A stretch of 32,920 bases of DNA from an uncultured bacterium (GTDB lineage Bacteria; Bacillota; Clostridia; Lachnospirales; Lachnospiraceae): the NCBI GenBank assembly GCA_905214855.1, contig CAJMNU010000006.1, positions 1-32,920 of the forward strand, in the 5' to 3' direction. A program made the position numbers and the translations under genes. The first letter of the stretch is position 1; every line of letters begins with the position of its first letter. Below are positions 23,411 to 31,103 of this stretch, in pieces. A model generated the notes under the pieces. That model did no database searches, was not told the DNA's origin, and saw only the letters and a program-made list of their open reading frames with translations.

Positions 23411-24610
23411 ATGTCTTCTTATATCCCTTATCATTTAAAAAGTCAAAATAGAAAGATGATCTACGATCTGTTTCACGAAAAAAAAATCTCCAGCCGTGCG
23501 GAGATCGTCCGCCTGACCGGAATCAGTTTTCCTACTGTATTAAAGATTGTTGATAGACTACTGGAACTCCATATCATCACAGAACTGGATGAATTAGAAC
23601 GCCTGTCAGGAGCAGGGCGACGTGGGCATCTTCTGCGTTTTAATCCCAATGCTTATATGACAGTCGGTGTACAATTTGATGGAAATCACGCATTTCTTGG
23701 TCTTGTCAATATGGATGGCGATGTCTTTTCTCCCATCACACTCCCTCTCCATCTCCGTATTCATGATTTTCTGGATAACAAAACTTCACCACAAGAGAAT
23801 CAGATTCTTATAGAACAACTTTTTCAGATTTCCCAAACCATCCACAATCTCCATGCACAGACACAAAAAAATGGTATTCCAGTTCTTGGAATAGGCATTG
23901 GGCTTCCCTGTATGGTAAACCTCAAAAATAATTCTGTTCTCCACATAAATCCAGATTCCTCTCTGACAGAGATACCCTTTTCTTCCATTTTTCCAAAGTT
24001 TACCGATTCACTCAGCCTTCCCTACTGTTTGGGAAATGATGTAAATATGGCATGTCAGGGAGAAGCCTTTTTAAGAAATCCGATCCATCATCCCTCTGAC
24101 CTTGTCTATATTACCCTTGGTGCGGGATGTGGAGCTGGTATTTTACAAAAAGGGGAACTTTGGTATGGAAGCAGCTTCCATTCCGGAGAAATTGGTCATC
24201 TCCCTCTTTTCTCAGAAGGAACTTGTGCATCAGGGGCTGTCATAAAACTATCCGATAAAATCAACCTATCCGCATTGCAAGATCGTTTCCATATCCATCT
24301 TGAAGATATGCCAACTCTCTGGAAAGATGACCCCAAATTGACTGAAGAAATCTGTGACTATCTTTGTCCATATCTTGGATATTTATTTCTCACAATGCAT
24401 CTGATCCTTGATATCAAAACATGTGTTTTGACAGGTCCTATCCCCACTGCGCTTGGTTCTCTTCTCTTAGAAAAAACACGCAGTCAGCTTCTCTCCTTAC
24501 ATGATACAGTTCCTTTTGTACTGGAATCCCCAATCCAGCCAACCTCTCATCTGACAGGAGCCAGTGTCAGTGTTTTTCAAAAATGTTTTGAAGAACTGCT
24601 AAATAAATAG
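23411..24610 (+). CDS. ROK-family transcriptional regulator
   Basis: The 399-residue protein has an N-terminal winged helix (about 12-60; SRAEIVRLTGISFPTVLKIV) and a C-terminal ROK sugar-kinase-like domain (GIGIGLPC, LGNDVNMACQGEA, ITLGAGCGAGI, GEIGHLPL), the NagC/XylR layout. Such proteins repress sugar genes and are released by a sugar ligand. The usual zinc motif CxCGxxGCxE after GEIGH is reduced to GTCASGAVI, with a single Cys, so metal binding there is probably lost. It is divergent from the DUF5722 gene and overlaps the MFS gene by 12 bp tail to tail; both are likely targets. Confidence 0.85.
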   Translation: MSSYIPYHLKSQNRKMIYDLFHEKKISSRAEIVRLTGISFPTVLKIVDRLLELHIITELDELERLSGAGRRGHLLRFNPNAYMTVGVQFDGNHAFLGLVNMDGDVFSPITLPLHLRIHDFLDNKTSPQENQILIEQLFQISQTIHNLHAQTQKNGIPVLGIGIGLPCMVNLKNNSVLHINPDSSLTEIPFSSIFPKFTDSLSLPYCLGNDVNMACQGEAFLRNPIHHPSDLVYITLGAGCGAGILQKGELWYGSSFHSGEIGHLPLFSEGTCASGAVIKLSDKINLSALQDRFHIHLEDMPTLWKDDPKLTEEICDYLCPYLGYLFLTMHLILDIKTCVLTGPIPTALGSLLLEKTRSQLLSLHDTVPFVLESPIQPTSHLTGASVSVFQKCFEELLNK

Positions 24611-25786
24611 CAGTTCTTCCTGTCTCTTTCGACTCCACAATGCAAAGATCAATGTGGCTGCTGCCATCAGCACGCCAGCACAAAGCATCATTACATCACC
24701 TCCAAGATACTCACAGGCAGCTCCTCCGATATATCCAAAAATACATTTGGAAAAAATCTGCCCCAAAAGGATATTGAACATCTGTCCAGAAGCCCTTAGC
24801 TCCCTTGGCAATCTTGCATTGATATAATTTACAATACTATAATTAAATGCTGTATATCCAAAACCATGCAGTAAATTGACTGCCACGATCAAAATAGGCT
24901 CATGACAAGCAAATACTAAAAACCAGCGGACACTGGTAACTACTCCTGCGATCACAAGCATATAAGCTGTTCCCATACGTCTCACAATCTTGTGAATGAT
25001 CAAAAGACATGGGATTTCTGCCACAGCACTTGCAAACATCATCAACCCCACATAACTGCTGTCTCCTCCAATCGTAACAAAATACAGAGGATAATAATTA
25101 TTAAACAGATTGACTCCAAGACTAAAAACCAGATTAAATACAAGAAGTCCGATCAGATTATGATTTTTCAATATTTCCTTATAAGAAACTTTCTTTTTTT
25201 CCTCTTTTGGAAGTTTAACCTTTTCTGCCCTTGTAGATAACAGAAGACATAGCAGCATACAAAGCCCGATCATCCAGAAAATCTGTCCATATTCGTCTCT
25301 CAAAATAAATCCCACTACCAAAACTGTCACTGCATATCCTATCGTTCCTCCCATCCTAACAATTCCATAATCCCACTTGCTTTTTTCCAGAAGCTGTAAT
25401 GTAATATTGTCATTCAATGGCATGATCGGAACAAAAAATGCATTAAAGGCAGCAAAAAGACCAAAAACAACCCAATACTGTTTTGATGCATAAAAACACA
25501 GGGCAATAATAGTACAAACAAAATATAACCCCTGCACAACTCTGTTTTTTACCTGAATCTTATCACTAACTACCCCCAACACGATCTGGGCAACAAACAA
25601 AATCACTGTAGAAATGGAAACGATCACTCCAATTTGAGATGCCGAAAAACCAATAGAACTCATATATAAATTGATATATGTATTAAATACAGCCTGTCCG
25701 GCAAATGCAAACACATAAATCCAAAACAATTCCATTGGAAATCTGTCTCTATTTTCTCCTGTCTTTTTTCTGCTCTCTTCCCCCAT
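24599..25786 (-). CDS. MFS transporter, oligosaccharide or nucleoside-symporter-like
   Basis: This 395-residue protein has about 12 membrane segments with a central charged loop (KLPKEEKKKVSYKEI). The N-terminal half has FWIYVFAFAGQAVFNTYINLY and VLGVVSDKIQVKNR (the loop 2-3 MFS motif), and the second half GFGYTAFNYSIVNYINARLP, similar in style to LacY/PPP-type MFS_1-like symporters. Uptake of a sugar is inferred from the ROK and DUF5722 neighbours. AAGGAAAGG precedes the ATG and a good promoter lies at 25859-25887. Confidence 0.8.
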   Translation of the reverse strand: MGEESRKKTGENRDRFPMELFWIYVFAFAGQAVFNTYINLYMSSIGFSASQIGVIVSISTVILFVAQIVLGVVSDKIQVKNRVVQGLYFVCTIIALCFYASKQYWVVFGLFAAFNAFFVPIMPLNDNITLQLLEKSKWDYGIVRMGGTIGYAVTVLVVGFILRDEYGQIFWMIGLCMLLCLLLSTRAEKVKLPKEEKKKVSYKEILKNHNLIGLLVFNLVFSLGVNLFNNYYPLYFVTIGGDSSYVGLMMFASAVAEIPCLLIIHKIVRRMGTAYMLVIAGVVTSVRWFLVFACHEPILIVAVNLLHGFGYTAFNYSIVNYINARLPRELRASGQMFNILLGQIFSKCIFGYIGGAACEYLGGDVMMLCAGVLMAAATLIFALWSRKRQEELLFI

Positions 25787-25837
25787 AAACCTTTCCTTCT
25801 CCCCTCAGCATAAATTCTTATTTTTATTATTAAATGT

Positions 25838-25849
25838 AATTAAGTAATT
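25838..25849. promoter_or_regulatory. Palindrome AATTAAGTAATT downstream of the MFS promoter
   Basis: A 12-bp inverted repeat (AATTA-AG-TAATT) lies just after the MFS -10 box on the transcribed side. Its AATTAAG heptamer also occurs (as CTTAATT) near 23250 between the DUF5722 and ROK genes. It is a candidate ROK operator, but the A/T richness makes chance likely. Confidence 0.25.
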
Positions 25850-25858
25850 TTGCATTTT

Positions 25859-25887
25859 AGTATACCACATCTGAATTTTGTTTTCAA
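25859..25887 (-). promoter_or_regulatory. Promoter of the MFS gene
   Basis: On the minus strand TTGAAA (25882-25887) and TATACT (25859-25864) are 17 bp apart, with a leader of about 65 nt. Confidence 0.55.
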
Positions 25888-25925
25888 TAAAAAACATGAA
25901 TCCAGAAATCATTCCAAATCCATGT
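25888..25925 (-). terminator. Weak terminator of the yaaO-rsmI-CmpB operon
   Basis: After the CmpB-type gene, ACATG (25921-25925 side) and CATGT form the base of an imperfect stem followed by TTTTTTAT. It lies directly upstream of the MFS -35 box. Confidence 0.35.
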
Positions 25926-25933
25926 CTCTCCTC

Positions 25934-26734
25934 TTATTCTTCCTGCATCACTGGCGCTCCCATATTGACTTCCAGTGCTTCTTTTGCTGGTTCTACCATC
26001 TTTATGTTCTTATAACGATTCTCAATCCATTCCGTAGAAAAGTGTTCATCTACCAGTTCTTCCATCCAGTTTTTTGCTTCAATGCCATTCTCTCTGGTCT
26101 TCATACGATACAGACAAGTTGCACTCAAACTGATGTCTAATGTAAAAAATACAACCAATACCCAAGTTAAAATTTTCCCAAAACGGATCGGCAGTCTCTC
26201 AATACCTTTACTCATCCACGGATATAAGATCTTTAACCAAACAATCGCCATGATCCCCCAGAAAAAGCAAAACAATAAGTTGATCCTTCCGTTTAGATTA
26301 AATCTCATAGCACTGTAATCCCAGAACACACATCCAAACATCTTTTCTGTAAATACAGAACACATATACTCAAAAACTCCGCCTAAAACTGCTCCCACAA
26401 CGAAAATATACCGATCTTCCATATTGATCATACGATGCAGAAAAAGTGTCAGAAGGAAACATCCCAATCCCCATACGATAGAAAACTGTCCGAATACCAA
26501 AGAACTTCGGCTCATCCACTCTCCGCCTGTCACACGACAAAATAAAATCTCGATTATATCGCCATAAAACGCTCCCAAAACAAAAACCCAAAATAATTTG
26601 TAAAATCCACATCCATCTGCAAAGACTTTTTTTCCGCGCTCTAAATGTTTTTCTACCTCTCGTTTCGGGCAGGCTACATCTTCAATTACATGTTTTTGCA
26701 CCTGCTTATACTTCTGCCACCATTCTTTTTTCAT
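25934..26734 (-). CDS. CmpB-type putative ABC-transporter type IV membrane protein
   Basis: The 266-residue protein has a basic cytoplasmic N-terminus (about 1-42), then about six hydrophobic segments, then a soluble acidic C-tail. It resembles the ABC_trans_CmpB family (putative ABC-transporter type IV), for example LGAFYGDIIEILF, VFWDYSAMRFNLNGRINLLF and FFWGIMAIVWLKI. Despite the name, no ATPase partner is present and the function is unknown. It follows rsmI after 40 bp without a terminator, so it probably belongs to that operon. AAAGGA precedes the ATG. Confidence 0.72.
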   Translation of the reverse strand: MKKEWWQKYKQVQKHVIEDVACPKREVEKHLERGKKVFADGCGFYKLFWVFVLGAFYGDIIEILFCRVTGGEWMSRSSLVFGQFSIVWGLGCFLLTLFLHRMINMEDRYIFVVGAVLGGVFEYMCSVFTEKMFGCVFWDYSAMRFNLNGRINLLFCFFWGIMAIVWLKILYPWMSKGIERLPIRFGKILTWVLVVFFTLDISLSATCLYRMKTRENGIEAKNWMEELVDEHFSTEWIENRYKNIKMVEPAKEALEVNMGAPVMQEE

Positions 26735-26774
26735 TTTTCCTTTGCCACTTTCCGGTATAAACCTATTTTATCCT

Positions 26775-27623
26775 CTACTCCTGTTTCAACAAAGCCTGAT
26801 ATACATCTCTTTTGCTGATATTACGATCTTTAGCAACTAATTTCATTGCTGATTTTTTGTCAATTCCCTGTTCTTCATAATATTTCATATGTTCCTCAAT
26901 GCTCATCTTTTCCCATTCCTGAACAGATTCCTCCAAGATCTGTTCCCGGCTCTTTCCTTCCAGAACCAGTACACATTCTCCCTTTGGCTCTTCTTCTTTA
27001 AAATGTTCCAAAGCCTCTTGCAAGGAAGCCCTATATGCAGTTTCATAACGCTTGGTCAATTCTCTGCATATTGTGATATTTCGATTTCCCAAAACGGAAA
27101 GCAACTCTTCCAATGTTCTGACCAGTCGATGTGGAGCTTCATATAAAATAATCGTTCGTGTCTCATTTTCCAGTTCTTTTAAAATCTGTTGTTTCTCCTT
27201 TTTATCCGATGGAAGAAATGCCTCAAAACAGAATCTTCTTGTGGCCATTCCTGATAAAGTCAGAGCTGTGATACACGCTGCAGGTCCTGGGAGAGAAGTA
27301 ACCTCCACTCCTGCCTCATAACACTGACGCACCAACTCCTCTCCCGGATCAGATATTCCAGGTGTACCAGCATCTGTGATCAAGGCAACCTGAATTCCTT
27401 CTTTCTGCATTCTTTCTACCAGATATCTTGCTTTTTCAATCTTATTGTACTCATGATAACTCGTCATAGGAGTTTTGATCTCAAAATGATTCAGCAATTT
27501 CAGACTGTTTCTAGTATCTTCTGCCGCAATCAGATCTGCTTCTTTTAAGGTTCTTACTACTCTAAATGTAATATCCTCCAGATTTCCTATCGGAGTGGCA
27601 CACAAATATAATTTTCCAGCCAC
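26775..27623 (-). CDS. rsmI: 16S rRNA 2'-O-ribose methyltransferase (C1402)
   Basis: This tetrapyrrole-methylase-fold enzyme has the RsmI signatures LYLCATPIGNLEDITFR, AEDTRNSLKLLNHF, LITDAGTPGISDPGE and SLPGPAACITAL. It methylates C1402 of 16S rRNA in the ribosomal P site. I prefer the GTG at 27623 (282 residues) because GGGGG sits 6 bp upstream and it gives the family N-terminus; ATG 27650 and TTG 27668 are in frame upstream. The trmN6-like gene ends at 27684. The C-terminal tail after about 215 is charged, with a closing region DKKSAMKLVAKDRNISKRDV. Confidence 0.92.
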   Translation of the reverse strand: MAGKLYLCATPIGNLEDITFRVVRTLKEADLIAAEDTRNSLKLLNHFEIKTPMTSYHEYNKIEKARYLVERMQKEGIQVALITDAGTPGISDPGEELVRQCYEAGVEVTSLPGPAACITALTLSGMATRRFCFEAFLPSDKKEKQQILKELENETRTIILYEAPHRLVRTLEELLSVLGNRNITICRELTKRYETAYRASLQEALEHFKEEEPKGECVLVLEGKSREQILEESVQEWEKMSIEEHMKYYEEQGIDKKSAMKLVAKDRNISKRDVYQALLKQE

Positions 27624-27683
27624 TTTTATCCCCCATTCCTTCTCTGCCATGCGGATTTTCCATTTCAATCGGTCTCTTTCCTG

Positions 27684-28421
27684 TTAATATCCATAAATCT
27701 GACAGATCTCCTCTGTATATACTCCCACTTCCTTATATACAATGATAGGTGCTTCTACTTTCACCATAGATCTGCCACCACGAACAGACTCGATCAATAC
27801 CATATTGGCATCTTTATTTTGATATGGATGTACCATCTTTATCCTTTTCGGTTCCATCTTGTACTGTTTCAGCGTCGTGATCAGCTCTGCCAATCGATGC
27901 GGTCTGTGAACCATGTAAAAACGTCCTCCCGGTCTGACCAACTCTGCTGCTGAACGAACCACATCATCCAGTGTACAAAGAACCTCATGTCTGGCAATTG
28001 CCTTGGGAAGATCTGGATTTTTCAAACCATGTGCATCATTCATATAAGGGGGATTGGAAGTTACGACATCAAAAGATGCACGACCAAATATAGTCCCAGC
28101 TTCCTTAATATCTCCTCTTATGATCTTGACTCTGTCTTCAATCTGATTCATTGCAATGCTTCTCGCTGCCATGTCAGCCATCTCTTCTTGGATCTCCAAT
28201 CCAACAAACTCTTTTCCTTCGGTCTTTGCCGAGAGCAAAATCGGTATGATCCCAGTTCCTGTTCCCAGATCGATCGCACGCTCTCCCTGTTTCACAGAAG
28301 CAAAACCAGATAGCAAAACAGCATCCATCCCAAAACAAAATCCATTGGTTTTCTGAATGATCTTCAGATGATTTCTCTGTAGATCATCTATTCTTTCATC
28401 TTCTTTCAGCTCAATTGTCAT
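27684..28421 (-). CDS. tRNA1(Val) N6-adenine methyltransferase-like (TrmN6/YabB)
   Basis: The 245-residue class I SAM methyltransferase has motif I DLGTGTGIIPILL (51-63) and the base-flipping motif NPPY at 123-126, typical of N6-adenine methylases. E. coli TrmN6 (YfiC) modifies A37 of tRNA1(Val); B. subtilis YabB is the homologue in the same genomic place. Its ATG overlaps the ricT stop by 11 bp, implying coupled translation. The exact tRNA target is not shown by sequence. Confidence 0.86.
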   Translation of the reverse strand: MTIELKEDERIDDLQRNHLKIIQKTNGFCFGMDAVLLSGFASVKQGERAIDLGTGTGIIPILLSAKTEGKEFVGLEIQEEMADMAARSIAMNQIEDRVKIIRGDIKEAGTIFGRASFDVVTSNPPYMNDAHGLKNPDLPKAIARHEVLCTLDDVVRSAAELVRPGGRFYMVHRPHRLAELITTLKQYKMEPKRIKMVHPYQNKDANMVLIESVRGGRSMVKVEAPIIVYKEVGVYTEEICQIYGY

Positions 28422-29328
28422 CTAATTTGGATTTTCCTTCCTTTTTCTCCAATGCCTCCAGCTGCTTTAATTCTGAATCCATCATATGATCCTGATCTTT
28501 TCCTTTTTTCCTTCTCGGCTTGAACTTCAGCTGACTCACTTTATATTCCCGAATCTCTTTTTCATCTTTATTGACCACCACAATGACCTTTACAAGCTGT
28601 CTTAGAACATTTACACTGGCCACTTCGCCTTTCAGCCCATCATCTGCAGTTACAAAATCTCCGATTCCCGGAAGTCGGCTGTTCAAATCTTCATATGTCT
28701 CTTCTTCATATTTCAAACAACACATCAAACGACCACAGACACCTGAAATCTTTGTTGGATTCAATGATAGATTCTGCTCTTTTGCCATTTTAATGGAGAC
28801 AGGAATAAATTCTGGGAGATAAGAATGGCAGCAAAGCGGACGACCGCAAATACCAATTCCCCCCATAATCTTTGTTTCATCCCTGACACCAATTTGACGC
28901 AATTCAATCCTTGTCTTAAAAACAGCAGCCAGATCTTTCACTAACTCTCTAAAATCAACTCTTCCATCTGCTGTAAAGTAAAACAATACTTTATTGTTAT
29001 CAAAAGTGTATTCCGCATCAATCAGTTTCATCTGAAGATCATGTTTTCTGATCTTCTCCAGACAAATACGAAATGCCTCTTTTTCTTTTTCTTTATTTTT
29101 TTTCTCAACTTCTTCATCCTTTGGGGTCGCCATACGGATCACAGGTTTTAAAGGCTGAATGACCTTATCATCCTCTACCTGATGATTCCCCAGAACTACA
29201 TATCCATACTCGATTCCCCGTGCTGTCTCTACGATCACATGGTCTCCTACTTTAATCTCTCGTCCAGCAGGATCAAAATAATAAATTTTTCCAGCTGTAC
29301 GGAAACGGATTCCAATTACATTTACCAT
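28411..29328 (-). CDS. ricT: PSP1-domain protein RicT (YaaT)
   Basis: The 305-residue protein has the PSP1 C-terminal domain and the conserved cysteines Cys161, Cys166, Cys167, Cys198, Cys203 and Cys204 (GICGRPLCCHSYLPEF; GVCGRLMCCLKYE). In B. subtilis RicT forms the Y-complex with RicA and RicF, which carries Fe-S clusters and aids RNase Y-dependent RNA maturation, affecting competence and sporulation. A basic tail (about 255-305) follows the domain. It starts 3 bp after holB ends, which is the normal order. No ricA or ricF is in this window. Confidence 0.9.
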   Translation of the reverse strand: MVNVIGIRFRTAGKIYYFDPAGREIKVGDHVIVETARGIEYGYVVLGNHQVEDDKVIQPLKPVIRMATPKDEEVEKKNKEKEKEAFRICLEKIRKHDLQMKLIDAEYTFDNNKVLFYFTADGRVDFRELVKDLAAVFKTRIELRQIGVRDETKIMGGIGICGRPLCCHSYLPEFIPVSIKMAKEQNLSLNPTKISGVCGRLMCCLKYEEETYEDLNSRLPGIGDFVTADDGLKGEVASVNVLRQLVKVIVVVNKDEKEIREYKVSQLKFKPRRKKGKDQDHMMDSELKQLEALEKKEGKSKLDDN

Positions 29329-29331
29329 AAC

Positions 29332-30321
29332 TTAATTCTCCTTTATCACTAAAAAAAGCAGCTCCATAGCCAGTTCAAGATTCACATTCGCTTTCAGACG
29401 CATTCTTGCCCTATCCACTGCCTTCACAATCTCTTCCAGTCCTTCATAAGAACTCTTTTCGCCAATTTTTCCTATTATTTTATTTTCCCCTTTAAATATC
29501 AGGAGATTTGCGTCTTTTGTCACTTTAAACATCAAGATATCTCGATACCATAGCTGTATAAAATCCAAAATGTCATCAATATTGAGATCGTCACCGATTA
29601 GCTTCTTGATATAATCCAGCAATTCTCCAATTTCCATCTCAGAGGCATGTTTCAACAGATGCAGTACCTCATCATATAAAACACGAAAAGATTCTGATGA
29701 AACCATTGAAATCGCTTTTCCCAAATTTCCTCTGGCAAATGCAGCATACAAATCTGCCTGCTCCCCTGTAATACCATACTGTGCTATCAGATGATCTTTC
29801 AGTTTCTGGTCTGGCAAAGGTCTCAGAGAGAAAGTAACACATCTGGAAAGAATAGTAGGCAAAAGCCTCTTTTCATTGGAAGTAAGAAGCATGATGATTC
29901 CATAAGCAGGTGGTTCTTCTATTGTTTTTAAAAGAGCATTCTGTGCGTATTCCGTCATCAGCTCTGCTTCATCTACAATATAGATCTTATAGGGACTGCT
30001 GTAGGGTTTGATCTGTATATCCTCATTTAATTTGTAACGAATATCATCTACACCAATACTATTTGGTTTTTCATGTGTCACATATATAATATCCGGATGG
30101 TTTCCGGAAAGGAACTGTTTACAGGATTTGCACTGCATACATGGCTCTGTATTCCCCTTTTCGCAGAGCAGAGTCATAGCAAATGCCTTCGCCAGCATCA
30201 TTTTTCCCATTCCTTCCTCACCAGACAAAATATACGCATGAGAAATTTTATGATATAGAATCGCATTTTTCATATTTTGTATAATTTGTTCATGTCCAAT
30301 GATCTCTTTAAATCCTGCCAT
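29332..30321 (-). CDS. holB: DNA polymerase III subunit delta'
   Basis: This 329-residue AAA+ clamp-loader subunit has a complete-looking P-loop GEEGMGKM (34-41), a zinc module Cys53-x7-Cys61-x2-Cys64-x2-Cys67, a DEAELM Walker-B-like stretch and the SRC motif in PTILSRCVTF. Delta' is the stator of the clamp loader that opens the beta clamp. The start at 30321 has GGAGG at 8 bp and the N-terminus MAGFKEIIGHEQI fits the family; the frame to 30348 is unsupported. ricT follows after 3 bp. The guanylate-kinase-like gene lies 103 bp upstream. Confidence 0.92.
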   Translation of the reverse strand: MAGFKEIIGHEQIIQNMKNAILYHKISHAYILSGEEGMGKMMLAKAFAMTLLCEKGNTEPCMQCKSCKQFLSGNHPDIIYVTHEKPNSIGVDDIRYKLNEDIQIKPYSSPYKIYIVDEAELMTEYAQNALLKTIEEPPAYGIIMLLTSNEKRLLPTILSRCVTFSLRPLPDQKLKDHLIAQYGITGEQADLYAAFARGNLGKAISMVSSESFRVLYDEVLHLLKHASEMEIGELLDYIKKLIGDDLNIDDILDFIQLWYRDILMFKVTKDANLLIFKGENKIIGKIGEKSSYEGLEEIVKAVDRARMRLKANVNLELAMELLFLVIKEN

Positions 30322-30424
30322 CTCTGCTCCTCCTTTTCTTCCTGCCATCGCAGCAAATCGTTTCCTTTCAGCTTAAAAATGCTTATGATATCACATAGCC
30401 TCAAACTTTGTAAGCCTCATTATA

Positions 30425-31018
30425 TCATATCTGATTCTCTTCTTCCAGTATATCCTTTTCGATCTCCTCCAGACATACACTCAGCTCTTTATTCTGATAA
30501 CGCTTGCAAATTCCAGATGCACTCAATCTTTCTTCAGAAAAATCGTCCTCATCTGCCAAAAAACGTCTGCACATCTCCTTGTATTTTGGTTGTTTTTGTT
30601 CCTGTTCTCTTTTCAATGCCCGTTCCAAGCGTACTCCATCTTCCACTTCAATATAAATTGGGATCACAGCTTTTTCACCAAAATATTCTTTCATTTTTTC
30701 ATAGGATTCCAACACACCGATCATAAAATAACTTTTTTCTCTCAAAGAAATCTGCCCGTCATCCAGTGTAAAATATGTCCATGGACCATACACTGTCTCA
30801 TATGTCCTGTCTTCAATCACTTTCCCCTGTTTCTTCCATTCCTGCCATTTTTCTTGTGTGGTGAAAAAATAAGATATACCGTTTTCTTCTCCTTGACGGA
30901 TTGGTCTTGTTGTATACATCACTACAGAACCAAACTCAGGAAAATGTTCTTTTAAAGCACGATATATAGTATCCTTTCCTGTCGCACTTTTCCCCATAAC
31001 ATAATAAATCCTGCCCAT
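30425..31018 (-). CDS. Guanylate-kinase-like nucleotide kinase in the tmk position
   Basis: The 197-residue P-loop kinase has Walker A G9-x4-GKDT (MGKSATGKDT) and the GMP-binding signature YTTRPIRQGEENGISYFF (35-52), so it is a guanylate-kinase-family protein. The C-terminal part (LERALKREQEQKQPKY, about 130-145) fits the family lid and helices less closely. Guanylate kinase makes GDP from GMP. In B. subtilis this place between yaaO and holB holds tmk (thymidylate kinase), but no DRY-type thymidylate kinase motif is seen. It may be a paralogue rather than the housekeeping Gmk. GAGGAG precedes the ATG. Confidence 0.8.
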   Translation of the reverse strand: MGRIYYVMGKSATGKDTIYRALKEHFPEFGSVVMYTTRPIRQGEENGISYFFTTQEKWQEWKKQGKVIEDRTYETVYGPWTYFTLDDGQISLREKSYFMIGVLESYEKMKEYFGEKAVIPIYIEVEDGVRLERALKREQEQKQPKYKEMCRRFLADEDDFSEERLSASGICKRYQNKELSVCLEEIEKDILEEENQI

Positions 31019-31052
31019 ATGTTCTCCTCAAATCTCCAACTTTTTTATATCT

Positions 31053-31103
31053 TTCGTGTCTGAATATATCCATTTATATAGTTCGTATCCGAATGTATCC
31101 ATT
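31053..31103. repeat. Two 22-bp direct repeats after the decarboxylase gene
   Basis: Copies at 31053-31074 and 31082-31103 differ at three or four positions (TTCGTGTCTGAATATATCC and TTCGTATCCGAATGTATCC cores) with a 29-bp period. The second ends exactly at the decarboxylase stop codon (31104-31106). Function is unknown. Confidence 0.45.
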
